The notes under the pieces were generated by a model that did not search any database, had not been told where the DNA came from, and saw only the letters and a list, made by a program, of their open reading frames with translations. From positions 1,070,770-1,134,769 of the forward strand of contig VFFE01007128.1 in NCBI GenBank assembly GCA_008921705.1: a stretch of 64,000 nucleotides of DNA, given 5' to 3'. Origin of the DNA: Burhinus oedicnemus. Its lineage: Eukaryota > Chordata > Aves > Charadriiformes > Burhinidae. Both the position numbers and the translations under genes were made by a program. The stretch's first letter is position 1. Each line of letters opens with the position of its first letter. Positions 51,701 through 58,963 of the stretch are shown here, in pieces.

Positions 51701-54700
51701 CATTGCAATGTACTTCTATCCAGTTTCATGCAGATAGTGTGTAAAGCAACATAACAACAACTATTTCTTCATGTACACTCTTAACCACAAGCTGTTCTTA
51801 ATCGCAGTATAACCCACAATAGTGAGACTTAAATTTCATTTCAAATGTAAAATAATTCTGTTTGAGCTCTTTAGCAGCTTCTCCTCATCTAATACGGAAA
51901 GGGTTTTCTCTTTAATTGAATCTCTATGCCTTCAAGAACATTGAACAGCCTTTTAAACTTCTGCTCTTTCCAACCTGCCACTCAACAAGTTACGGTTTGG
52001 AATAATTTTCTCTGGCTTGTTTTTCTCTCTTGACAGTTGCAGACTATGAGCATAAAAAAATATGGAGGGCCACAAAATCTGAAGGCCAAATATGGGGAAA
52101 CCTCTGCAGTTACCTTTATTAATGTGGTCTGTATAGAAGTCTGTATGCATTTTTGCTTTGTATGTTTTCTTTTAACAGAAAGTTGGAAATTACAGAAATT
52201 ATAGATAGATTGCTATCATTTCAGTGTCAGTTAGTCATTGACCTTTTTTAATTTAACATGCATTGTGGTCGGTCCCACACCTTACCTGGATAATTCTCAA
52301 TGGACTTTTCCCCAGAGGAGATTACAGTGAGTACTTACTGAGGCACAGTTGCTTTCTGACTTGTCTTCCAGAAAGCCAATTTGGCATGGTGTCCTCTGAT
52401 TCTGCAGCCAGTAGTCTGTTGATTCTAGCAGACTGTTGCTGCAGAGAATCTGTTAAAATAGTTAAAAATAGTTAAAATCATTTAAAAATTTATTCAGTTC
52501 TACAGTGCTTTGGGCACCTGAACTCTATTGTTGTAACTCAAAGGAAATCTTGCCCACAAAATTTTTGGGGACAAGACTGGGACCCCTGTTCCTTTTGGAC
52601 CTGTCCAGTTAAGGCACCTTAAATCAAGTGATTTATATATGCCCTAAAGTATTAGCCTATTTTCTTTCAGAACTGAAAGTCCTTGGAGATACTTGAAGGA
52701 GATGCCTAAACCCAACATTTTTATTGGGAAATATTGCTAGGAGTTTTGTTCTGTGTTGAAGTGATAAACATAGATGTTGGGAAAAATAATTATTTAATTA
52801 TACCAGAGTGCACAAACTTGCAGCCCTTATGATTTACTGTATCTCTCTCCACAACAGATCAGTGCTATTCATTCTGCCAGTAGCCTCACTTCTAGGACTG
52901 CCTAGGCTACAAAGTCTTTCTTCTTAAACATGTTTTTCTGCTTGCTGAGAAGCTGAAGTACTTAAGATCTGCTGTAATGAGTACTGAGCTCAGTCAGTAC
53001 CCTGAGACCAAAACTTTGCGTTTAATCTCTCTGTGTTGACTCAGTCCTACAGCTTATGCCACAAGCTTTGCTCAAACAAAAACAAAATGAGACTACAGAT
53101 ATTTGTAGACTATAAAGAGGCAAAGCCAGTTTTGCAAGTCTGATGCTTAGATTGAACTGAATTCCTTACTTGCTGCCTCTGAACTAATAGTCTTCCATGA
53201 AAAAGCGGGACCCCTAGTATTTTTAAAACAACGAGGTAACAGCAGGAAAAGAACAGCTGCAACAAAAATGTTACTTACGAATATTTTATATGGCTTATTG
53301 TCTTCCCCAGGCAGCAATGTTAAGAAACACGTTTGTGAAATGGATGTACATTTTCTTTGTATTTCTGGCAATTCTGGTATTACATGGAAATAGGCTGTAC
53401 TCTAGCTCTTTAGCCTTTTATTTTAATACTGATATTTTAAAACATAAATTTGTTGCCTTACCTGGAAAACACTCTATCCACAGTACTTTCCTTTATTTTA
53501 CCGCACATTTTGCACTGACACACCTTTGTTGTACTTCAGAAACACTTGATCTATAAGCCTAGATCCCTTCCTTAGGAAGAGAAGTGAGAAGAATTTGTGA
53601 GGCCTCTTTATTTCTCAGGGAAGATGAATGACTGTGGAAAGCTGTTCTGGCCAGCTGACACAATTTTCTAGTACTTGGTGACAGTCCAGAAGTAAGCTTA
53701 TTATCACCCACAGACTAACACCCACTCTAATTTTTATCTTTCTGGCAGAAAGCCAGTTAGATAGTTAATACTGCACTCCCTGTATTATTCTATATTTATT
53801 TCTGGACAAAAGTCAGCAGAAGATGGATGAGGAGGTAATAGGGAACACCACAGTCCATAAGTTTGGCCTGCTTCACTGCCCTTCTTTGGTGCCCTCCACA
53901 AAGGCTTTGCACCTTTGTAGTGGTCGTTTCTCAGTACTCCAGCCCTGCTATGGGATTTCTTCCAAAGAGCTGCTGAATACAAATTTATTAGAGTTCACAA
54001 AATACTCAGAAAAAGCACTGTACCCAAAGACTTTGTTCTGAGAATGACGAAGGCTCATGAATGCTTCACATCAACACCAGTCTCTTCTTGGGGGCTGCTA
54101 GCTAATTTGTTTACCAGTTAAATGACTCTGCACTCAGAAAATTTTATAACCTCCTGCCTTGGTGCAGAAAGATTCCTGCCACCATAACTAACTCTGAGAC
54201 TAGATGGGAAAAATAATATATTTCGTATCCCAAAGAAACAATTTCCTGTTCGTCTTAAAAACTGTTTGGTTTTTTTTTTTTTTTAAGAAATATTTTCAAA
54301 TGTGGAAATACTGAACCATTATAAACTGGTTGGTAAAATCTAGAATCAAGAATTTTTTCCTCTTTTCCAAAAATTACCATCCTCTGAGGCTTTTATGAAG
54401 ACATAAAGAATCGAACATATACATATATGCACACACACATATATATCTATCTACATATTTATATATGATTTCAGATTTCATCTGATTCTAGATCTTCTCA
54501 TCCTCAAGTACGGAAGTTCTAATTAACTGTTAAGACATAATTTTGCATAGATAGGAAACAATTCTCTTTAGCTCAAATAGCTTTTACTCTGTAACAAGCA
54601 AGCTTGTTTCATTTCCGTAAAAATCACAGTGAATTTGTCTTCAGCCTGAATCACTTTAGATCTTTCTTTCCCAAATCTCAGATGGTTTCTGAGAAACTGG

Positions 54701-57700
54701 AATAGGCAGAAATTATCCTTCAGAAACAAGCTTCAGAAATCCTTTGTACTACTCCTCTTTGTGTCTCATAAGGATTTGGTGTGCACGCCCAACTTTTCAG
54801 AACAGCTAAATCATAGTACGTGTATATTGTAGATGATAAATCCATGAAATGAGCTGGGCGGTCCAAACTTCACATGGTTTTCCTCCTATGGGACCCTTGG
54901 TATCTTTATCTCTCTTTCAGAGAATGTTTTTATCAGGAAGCAAATACTAGTAAAGCACCAACAGAAGAAATCACTCTCCTGAACAAGTGTTTCAGTCAGG
55001 TCAGGTCATAGTTGCCAAGCTTGGGTCACTCCAGTATGGTTTATAAGTACATTTGATTATCGTACACTTGATTTTTGTATGCAGCTTTTCATAATAGACT
55101 TTGAAGTCAAGGGTAGAAATTATTACATGGACATTTTGGACAGCATGTGATTTTTAGGTAACCTCAAGGGGATGAACAATATTAGTAGGATGATGTTTTT
55201 CCCTGGGCCAGATTCTGCTCTCATGTGTGCATAAGTAGTTCTGTACATGCACATAAGAATGCAGTCAGGAATGTGAAGAAGGGTGAAATAGGCATAACAT
55301 TTTTAATCCTGGAGGTTGGAGAAAATAACTTGCAGCAGTTTGGATTTGAAGATGACAGGTGAGAAAAACAAATCCAGATATACTTGAGTCCATGCAACAG
55401 AAGCTGGCAGAGGTCAGCAATCTAAGGAATACAGGTTGGCCCAAAGTCATCTGGAAAGCCTCTGGAAATTACACAGAACAGGCAGTGCTGTGGGAAAGGG
55501 AGGCATGCAGGAACATGTGGGAGAGTCCTCCTTACATATGGTCTGGTTTAACACATATCTGAATGGCGTCCAGGAGATGGAAGGTGACATTTGAGTAAGC
55601 GGTGTTAGGAATGAGGGCTAAACTTTGGATGAATTCAAACTCTGCATTATGAAATGCAAGTTTCTGCATTAGGACCATTACAGACATATTATTGCTCAGA
55701 ACCCTCCCATTAGTACTTCTTTGGAGGAAGGATAATTTGGGCCACCCTGCAATGCTGATCACAGTAGGGTTACACACACCTGCTGTGCAAAAACGCATAT
55801 ATAGAAGCCATGTGAACTTTTGGGCATATTGCTTTGGTAATGCAGCAATATTGTCACGGTCAAAGACATAAACGTACAGTAAGAGCTAATGTAATACTTC
55901 TTACAGCATCTCAGTGTTGTAAGACAATTCTCCCTGTTAACTAGGTGCATGTGTTTATATAAAGTGAGAGTTTGCGTATGTATTCAAGCTTGCTGGGATA
56001 CTCATGCTTTTAAAGAAAAATACTGAAGTCCTTATAGGAAAATAATGTATGACTGTGGTGATCAAAAGTGTACTAGCTTGAAGGAGCTGGCCTAAATTAA
56101 CAGGGCTAATTAATTAAGCAAATGCAATGTGAGAACTGGTATTCCTCAGAGATGTAACTCTACCAGTGCGTTCCGACTGACACTTTTGCATTTAAGCATA
56201 TTTTCAAAATATACTGAGCTGGTCTGTGCCAAAGGATAAGGAACCTAAACCTGTACTACTTCAGCTGTTAATCAGCATCATTCTTTTATGTAGCCTGCAC
56301 TTTTAATGCAAACACTATCACTTGCCAAAATTTCCTCCTCCTACCTTGTACTTCTCTTCATTCTTATCTAATTGAGAGAAATTCTGGGCCAATCCCACTG
56401 ACATACATTGTTAGCAATTTTGCTGAATTCAGTGAGGTTGCTTCTGATCTGCAATGGTACGACTGAAAGCAGAACTTGATTCATTGACCATACTTATGTG
56501 TAACAGCTGCACACACTATACTGCTGTATATCTGGTTCAGAGCAGGATCATCACACTCAGAAAATAATTCAGGATGAATTTGCATCATGCACTAAATGTG
56601 AAATCAGCAGTAATTCATGGTTCTAAAAAAAAGTTTTCCACTCTCATCTAGAGACTTAGCCGTCAGCATTACTCAGTGTGTTGTGAATCAATGAACTAAA
56701 TCAGCCTCTAGCAGAGTGTGGATTAGAAAAGTCACTCTTTCCCAGAGGAAAATATTGCATATGAGTTTAGTGTAACAGCTTCCTGCTCCTTGATTTAGAT
56801 CATAAGACATTTAAATACAGTAAATATCTCTAACCAAGACAACATTAAAAAGGCTCTGCTCCACAAATGAAACATCTGCGTCTTCGTGGCTGATCATCTT
56901 AATTGCTTTGCTTAATTACTACTCATCAAAAAAGTTATGAAAGCGGGACATACAGAATAAGATAAGGTATTGAGGGGCATATCTGCATTTGTTCAGATTC
57001 GTCTGTGTAGTAACAGGCCACATCTCATATGGTTCCTGACAAGAGTCATTCATGCCAAATACAATTACTCAAACCTGAGAGCCAACTGTTCCCTTACAGC
57101 AGGAATCCATAGTGTTTCACTCCACCACCAGTTACACATCTGACTTAAAAATCACTGTGGCTTAGAAAAGAAGGTAATGGTCTATTTTTGGTAATTCTTT
57201 ATCCTTTTGCTCACAAAAAAATAATGGGAACACATTCTGTGACAATGCTGTAAAGAAGCCCAAAAATACCCTGCTGTTTGGCAGAAGTGTTGGCAGAAGT
57301 GAATCACTTCTAGTGTGCTGACAATCATAAAATCAACTCATGTTACAATGAAAAGTTCAAATGAAAGCAATCAGACCAGTGAAGCAGCTCTAAATCATGT
57401 GCTAAAGGCTAGCCTTTAAAAGAGAGTGGTGCTTCTGAAGGTGACCAAGCTAGGAGCATTTGTAAACACAGTAGTGGCACTTCTCAGTGCTGTGCCACTG
57501 TCCTTCAGTCTTACATAAAATAGACAGCTCTGAGATTAAATGAAAATTTAAGATGTTCTCTCACAGAATGGATTTTCTGCTTATTTCTGCCTATGTGAAG
57601 ATTCCAATTACAATCAGCAGCATTTTTTAAAAATCAGGTATTCTTTTTTAAATCAACAAACCCTTTGATCAAACAAAATATTGATGCTTTTGTCTTTTAG

Positions 57701-58963
57701 CCATGTTGGGGTGAGCTGGAAAAGCTCAGTTCCAGCATACACATCAGACTATTGAGTTCTTTCTTATATAAGTGATTTTATATTTAACAAAATTTCTGTA
57801 GACATTCAATACTCACACCCCACACCCCCCATACCCATAGTGTGATTTTCAGGATGAGGAAAATAAATCTTTATCTTCTGCATGTTTTATCTTTCTCTCT
57901 CTATGCTTACATATATAAATACATGTTGTTATTTTAAAAAAGAAAATCCTAAAAGGAAAGTATTATTATTACTAGTGGAAGGAAAATTAGAAAAAAGTAA
58001 GAATTAGGGGAAAAATGAATGAACTGTGAAGTTTTATAACATTTCTGTGTTAGAACAAATGCTTTCTTATCGGCTCTAGAATTATGCCTGTGGGAGATAG
58101 TAGAGCTCTGAGGGTTATTGCAAAGTGAGAGATGAAAGATGGTCTGCCCTTCTTAATAGGTCTTTGGTAATGCCCCTTTCCCTTGGACTGTACTGCCATA
58201 ATCTGGCTCTGGGGAGGAGGAATAAATGGAAGCATCCATGATCTTCACCTGTATATTCTCAGTTGTACTGAAATTACCTACGTGTATAAAACAATATCAG
58301 TCATATTTGGCTGCTAATGAGATACATACACACACAGGCACTGCTTCCCCCCCCCCCATCTGCTAAAATAACTAACTACATATAAACCAATTTTGAGGCA
58401 ACATAAACAGCAATGGTCAAATTTATACTACCTCCTGGGTTGCTGAAACAGAAAAGCTGTTTCATGAAGGATCCTCCATTGTATTGAACTGAGAGAAGCA
58501 AAGCTCTGGACCTTCAGGTTGGTTCCCAGAAACTTGCCACCTATTGAAGAGCAGTCCCGAAGGTATTCACACTATGCACTGCTTCTATTTCATATTGTCA
58601 GATGAGGAAAAATAGAAATGCTCAGGGGGAGTTTATCTCCTATATATGTATAATATATTTTGGAACCAGACAAGTATACAACAGGCAGACAAAATTGTAA
58701 GATACCATAACAGCACCCAGAATTTATTTTTCTGTATCAGTCCTTTTCTTTTTTAGGTATCAGTTAAATTTTGTATTCCCCAACAAAGACAAAAGCTAAA
58801 ACGCAAAGCTATAAGCTGGGATATATCTGCCTTTGAATATAACATAAACTAGGAAGTTACCTTCTTACATGCTGTGACAGAACTTCCCAAACTGCTTGCC
58901 GAACTGTCTGTGCTGCTGCCTTGGTGCTCTGGGACTTCATGCATCAGTGGAGATTCAAAGTTG
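5988..58963 (-). CDS. SPHKAP: SPHKAP coding region, exons 2-12 (5'-partial)
   Basis: SPHKAP is an A-kinase anchoring protein that binds the type I regulatory subunits of PKA and was first found as a sphingosine kinase 1 interactor. I joined eleven minus-strand exons by reading GT-AG junctions and matching codon phases. They sum to 5050 bases, that is one base completing a split Ser codon, then 1682 codons and a TAA stop. With the roughly 11 residues expected from exon 1 the protein is about 1693 residues, close to the 1700 of human SPHKAP. Diagnostic segments are [52 protein letters not shown] and the C-terminal [10 protein letters not shown], all recalled from human SPHKAP. The paralogue AKAP11 shares some motifs but its N-terminus differs. 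No frameshift or internal stop was seen. The start codon and promoter are not in the part I could identify. Confidence 0.96.
6132..8733 (-). other. SPHKAP: SPHKAP intron 11
   Basis: A 2.6-kb intron between exons 11 and 12. AT-rich, without a convincing gene on either strand. The part from about 7837 to 8225 has slightly higher GC and begins, on the plus strand, GGGTATGCCTACAC, similar to the edge of some sauropsid repeats; I could not confirm this. Confidence 0.8.
8734..8918 (-). CDS. SPHKAP: SPHKAP exon 11, C-terminal conserved domain part 1
   Basis: The exon is 185 bp. The acceptor is ttttttccag before AAAGTACTTC and the donor is ATTGAAAAG followed by gtagta. Two bases complete Glu, then 61 codons (about residues 1586-1646). 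After a variable [15 protein letters not shown] leader it encodes [18 protein letters not shown] and [19 protein letters not shown], which matches human SPHKAP residue for residue as I recall it. This is the start of the C-terminal domain shared by the AKAP-110 family. It looks like a compact alpha/beta fold continuing into exon 12. Its exact partner is not certain from sequence. The extreme conservation makes this the safest exon call after exon 7. Confidence 0.97.
8919..9002 (-). other. SPHKAP: SPHKAP intron 10 (84 bp)
   Basis: A very short intron. The donor is gtaagttgaa and the acceptor is gattttttttccag with a strong pyrimidine tract. The lengths and phases of the flanking exons agree with it. 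Confidence 0.93.
9003..9055 (-). CDS. SPHKAP: SPHKAP exon 10 (53 bp)
   Basis: This is the shortest exon of the gene. The acceptor is gtttctaag before TGAATTAG and the donor is ACAGAGG followed by gtaagt. One base completes Asn from exon 9, 17 codons follow (about residues 1568-1584, [17 protein letters not shown]), and one base starts Glu. Human SPHKAP has INELVEEKKILKGQ here. The charged, helix-favouring sequence is a linker just before the C-terminal domain. Only 84 bp of intron separates it from exon 11, so the two may be recognised by the spliceosome as an intron-defined pair. Skipping this exon alone would shift the frame. Confidence 0.94.
9056..11061 (-). other. SPHKAP: SPHKAP intron 9
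   Basis: A 2-kb intron, AT-rich, with no gene seen. It contains an 8-bp stem inverted repeat at 10837-10867. Confidence 0.85.
11062..11148 (-). CDS. SPHKAP: SPHKAP exon 9 (frame-preserving cassette)
   Basis: The exon is 87 bp. The acceptor is gctttgtcag before CAATGGCAAC and the donor is ATGATTAA followed by gtaagt. One base completes Ser from exon 8, then 28 codons (about residues 1539-1566) and two bases of an Asn codon. The peptide is [20 protein letters not shown] then NVPSSPMI, close to human SPHKAP. The phase is identical on both sides, so omission removes exactly 29 residues without a shift. From memory, a shorter human isoform (1671 rather than 1700 residues) differs by this amount. 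Splicing in this species cannot be seen from DNA alone. Confidence 0.95.
11149..13040 (-). other. SPHKAP: SPHKAP intron 8
   Basis: A 1.9-kb intron without recognisable genes. A run of 17 T lies at 12861-12877. Confidence 0.85.
13041..13220 (-). CDS. SPHKAP: SPHKAP exon 8
   Basis: The exon is 180 bp. The acceptor is caccctaccag before CAACAGTCC and the donor is CCTGAG followed by gtaccc. One base completes Ser from exon 7, 59 codons follow (about residues 1479-1537), and two bases start the next Ser. The first part ([20 protein letters not shown]) is variable. The second part, [19 protein letters not shown] followed by [14 protein letters not shown], is nearly identical to human SPHKAP. The acidic, Ser/Thr-rich composition suggests a disordered, phosphorylated linker before the C-terminal domain. 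Its length is a multiple of three with matching phases, so skipping would keep frame. Confidence 0.96.
13221..16609 (-). other. SPHKAP: SPHKAP intron 7
   Basis: A 3.4-kb intron. A degenerate CA/TA-rich patch lies near 13950-14005. Short open frames here have no splice context or recognisable protein. Confidence 0.85.
16610..20345 (-). CDS. SPHKAP: SPHKAP exon 7 (giant exon, PKA-anchoring core)
   Basis: This 3736-bp exon encodes about three quarters of the protein (about residues 233-1478). The acceptor is cttttaatag before GTCATGAAA and the donor is CTCAATAG followed by gtaagt. In order it holds a poorly conserved acidic/Ser-rich leader, then a candidate helix [10 protein letters not shown] (about 386-395), then the hydrophobic [17 protein letters not shown] and [19 protein letters not shown]. 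Two AKAP-type helices follow, around [10 protein letters not shown] (934-943) and [10 protein letters not shown] (1043-1052). A basic patch lies between them (985-1011). Next come three SSxESI repeats, the first two around 1084 and 1122 and the third around 1187. A possible fourth helix, [10 protein letters not shown], lies at 1350-1359. The AKAP helices are expected to dock the PKA RI dimer. The reading frame runs straight through from the splice acceptor, so the TTG near 20253 is an internal Leu, not a start. Confidence 0.97.
17887..17916 (-). other. SPHKAP: Candidate PKA-RI anchoring helix B
   Basis: Codons for [10 protein letters not shown], extended by [11 protein letters not shown]. It has the same [FY]A-x2-[LV]A-x2-[IV]-hydrophobic pattern as helix A. 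It is preceded by the highly conserved [18 protein letters not shown]. The segment is almost unchanged between this species and human, as expected for an anchoring site. Confidence 0.65.
18010..18093 (-). other. SPHKAP: Basic patch between the two anchoring helices
   Basis: Codons for about 28 residues starting MKRKKE and ending SEIKRK, with RKHRAPR in the middle. Three Lys/Arg clusters lie within 28 residues, conserved with human. It could be a nuclear-localisation-like or phosphoinositide-binding patch, or simply a charged docking surface. Function is not established from sequence. Confidence 0.45.
18214..18243 (-). other. SPHKAP: Candidate PKA-RI anchoring helix A
   Basis: Codons for [10 protein letters not shown], extended by [10 protein letters not shown]. 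Aromatic residue, then Ala, then hydrophobics at spacing 3-4-3-4 give one greasy face of a helix, as in RI-selective AKAP helices, which favour an aromatic at the N-terminal end. Mammalian SPHKAP is known to hold two RI dimers, and this segment and the one at 17887-17916 are the best candidates. Confidence 0.65.
20630..20885 (-). CDS. SPHKAP: SPHKAP exon 6, with FFAT-like motif
   Basis: The exon is 256 bp (about residues 148-232 plus the first base of the next Gly codon). The acceptor is cccctctag before TGTCCTTGG and the donor is AAAACTG followed by gtaaaa. It begins [20 protein letters not shown] and continues with [18 protein letters not shown], completing the conserved N-terminal domain. 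An acidic stretch then holds [17 protein letters not shown]. Within it DFLTASE fits the seven-residue FFAT core with Thr at position 4, where classical motifs have Asp, as in phospho-FFAT motifs. Such motifs bind the MSP domain of ER proteins VAPA/VAPB. Human SPHKAP and its paralogue AKAP11 keep a similar motif at this site. The exon ends in phase 1 and matches the two-base start of exon 7. Confidence 0.96.
20670..20690 (-). other. SPHKAP: FFAT-like (phospho-FFAT type) motif in SPHKAP
   Basis: Codons for DFLTASE, preceded by acidic SSIEE and followed by HLEDD. The FFAT core is EFFDAxE. Here D, F, L, T, A, S, E give an acidic first residue, Phe at position 2, Thr at position 4, Ala at 5 and Glu at 7. 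Thr at 4 is the hallmark of motifs that bind VAP only after phosphorylation. VAP binding by SPHKAP at neuronal ER-plasma-membrane junctions has been reported for mammals as I recall. Confidence 0.7.
20886..23904 (-). other. SPHKAP: SPHKAP intron 5
   Basis: A 3-kb intron. It includes a 21-T tract at 22799-22819 followed by CTTCCCCTGCAG. No gene recognised. Intron 6 (20346-20629), on the other side of exon 6, is only 284 bp and featureless. Confidence 0.85.
23905..24039 (-). CDS. SPHKAP: SPHKAP exon 5
   Basis: The exon is 135 bp and encodes 45 residues (about 103-147), phase 0 at both ends. The acceptor is tcatactacag before AGATTGATC and the donor is CCCCAG followed by gtaaga. The peptide includes [20 protein letters not shown], then a hydrophobic core [19 protein letters not shown]. 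This is one of the best conserved N-terminal parts of SPHKAP. The pattern of alternating hydrophobics suggests a folded N-terminal domain spanning exons 4-6. Its precise biochemical role is not known to me. Confidence 0.96.
24040..27273 (-). other. SPHKAP: SPHKAP intron 4
   Basis: A 3.2-kb intron. It contains a likely ancient repeat at about 24715-24910 and a CpG-dense patch at about 25814-25921. No gene recognised. Confidence 0.85.
24715..24910 (+). repeat. Possible ancient amniote LINE/SINE remnant
   Basis: The segment includes CCCCAGTGCTGTGCAGGAG and further on AAGGATCTCAGTGTGCTCGC, with a final CACCTCCATTTTATGCACT. This order resembles an old amniote interspersed repeat in which GGTGCTGTACAAACA and GGATCTCAAAGCGCTTTAC-like blocks precede a CCCCATTTTACAGATG-like block. 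It is heavily diverged and was not aligned. Confidence 0.35.
27274..27333 (-). CDS. SPHKAP: SPHKAP exon 4
   Basis: This is a 60-bp exon encoding 20 residues (about 83-102), phase 0 at both ends. The acceptor is cttgctccag before GTTTGTTTTG and the donor is AAACAG followed by gtgaca. The peptide starts [12 protein letters not shown] and ends EQVKQ, and human SPHKAP has VCFVNLDV at the same place, directly after the exon 3 sequence. VCFVNLD looks like the first strand of a small folded segment that continues through exons 5 and 6. The donor gtgaca is weaker than the gtaag consensus used by most other exons of this gene. Confidence 0.93.
33894..33922. repeat. AT/GT dinucleotide repeat
   Basis: Short imperfect run of TA and TG dinucleotides (GATATATATATGTGTGTGTA and following bases) in intron 3. 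Confidence 0.8.
34485..35062 (+). mobile_element. CR1 LINE 3' fragment (copy 1)
   Basis: This is the 3' end of a chicken-repeat-1 LINE on the plus strand, antisense to SPHKAP. It encodes the end of the CR1 reverse transcriptase protein ([20 protein letters not shown], then [20 protein letters not shown]) and then the typical 3' UTR ending in CCTTCCAACCTAGATGATTC and TATGACTC. The CR1 tail is a short ATTCTATG-type repeat rather than poly(A). After SYEE the frame is lost: a piece of the usual sequence is missing before CTGGGGTTG and another after GGAGAAAAGGGGGCTC, so it is a dead, 5'-truncated copy. The 5' boundary is approximate. Confidence 0.93.
36750..36794. repeat. 45-nt poly(T) tract
   Basis: An uninterrupted run of 45 T on the plus strand (poly(A) on the SPHKAP-sense strand) in intron 3. 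Much longer than the other homopolymers in the window. Confidence 0.95.
52339..52449 (-). CDS. SPHKAP: SPHKAP exon 3
   Basis: The exon is 111 bp and encodes 37 residues (about 46-82), phase 0 at both ends. The acceptor is ttttaacag before ATTCTCTGC and the donor is GCCTCA followed by gtaagt. The peptide contains [16 protein letters not shown] and [13 protein letters not shown], nearly identical to human SPHKAP in this region. No named domain covers it, but the strong conservation suggests a functional short motif or interface. It sits alone, 6.4 kb downstream of exon 2 and 25 kb upstream of exon 4. Because it is symmetric (0-0), skipping it would keep the reading frame. Confidence 0.95.
54415..54468. 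repeat. TA/CA/CTAT simple repeat
   Basis: Imperfect alternating purine-pyrimidine stretch: ACATATACATATATGCACAC, then ACACATATATATCTATCTAC and ATATTTATATATG. Confidence 0.85.
56385..56480. repeat. Possible ancient amniote repeat fragment
   Basis: GGGCCAATCCCACTGACATA, then TTGCTGAATTCAGTGAGG and ACTGAAAGCAGAACTTG resemble an old repeat with GGCCAGATTCTGC at one end and GAGAGCAGAATTTGG at the other. Heavily decayed and not aligned. Confidence 0.35.
58861..58963 (-). CDS. SPHKAP: SPHKAP exon 2
   Basis: The exon is 103 bp. The acceptor reads ttcttcag before CAACTTTG and the donor is AAGAAG followed by gtaact. The first base completes a Ser codon split with exon 1, then 34 codons follow: a Ser-rich, low-complexity stretch beginning [10 protein letters not shown] and ending SSVTACKK (about residues 12-45). 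Human SPHKAP has the matching SNLES at the start and ITACKK at the end of this exon. No domain is visible and the segment is probably disordered. The exon ends in phase 0, joining exon 3 cleanly. Conservation in the middle is weak, so the identification rests on both edges and on the position upstream of exon 3. Confidence 0.85.

Larger units (their letters stand above)
27334..52338 (-). other. SPHKAP: SPHKAP intron 3 (25 kb)
   Basis: The largest complete intron in the window. It holds one CR1 fragment (34485-35062), a 45-nt T tract (36750-36794), small AT/GT repeats and several chance-length open frames. No nested gene with splice signals and a recognisable protein was found. Its size suggests room for enhancers, but none is identifiable by eye. 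Confidence 0.85.
52450..58860 (-). other. SPHKAP: SPHKAP intron 2
   Basis: A 6.4-kb AT-rich intron. It holds TA/CA simple repeats near 54415-54468, a T tract at 54270-54284, an 11-C run at 58347-58357, and possible old amniote repeat fragments near 55205 and 56385. No gene recognised. Confidence 0.85.
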
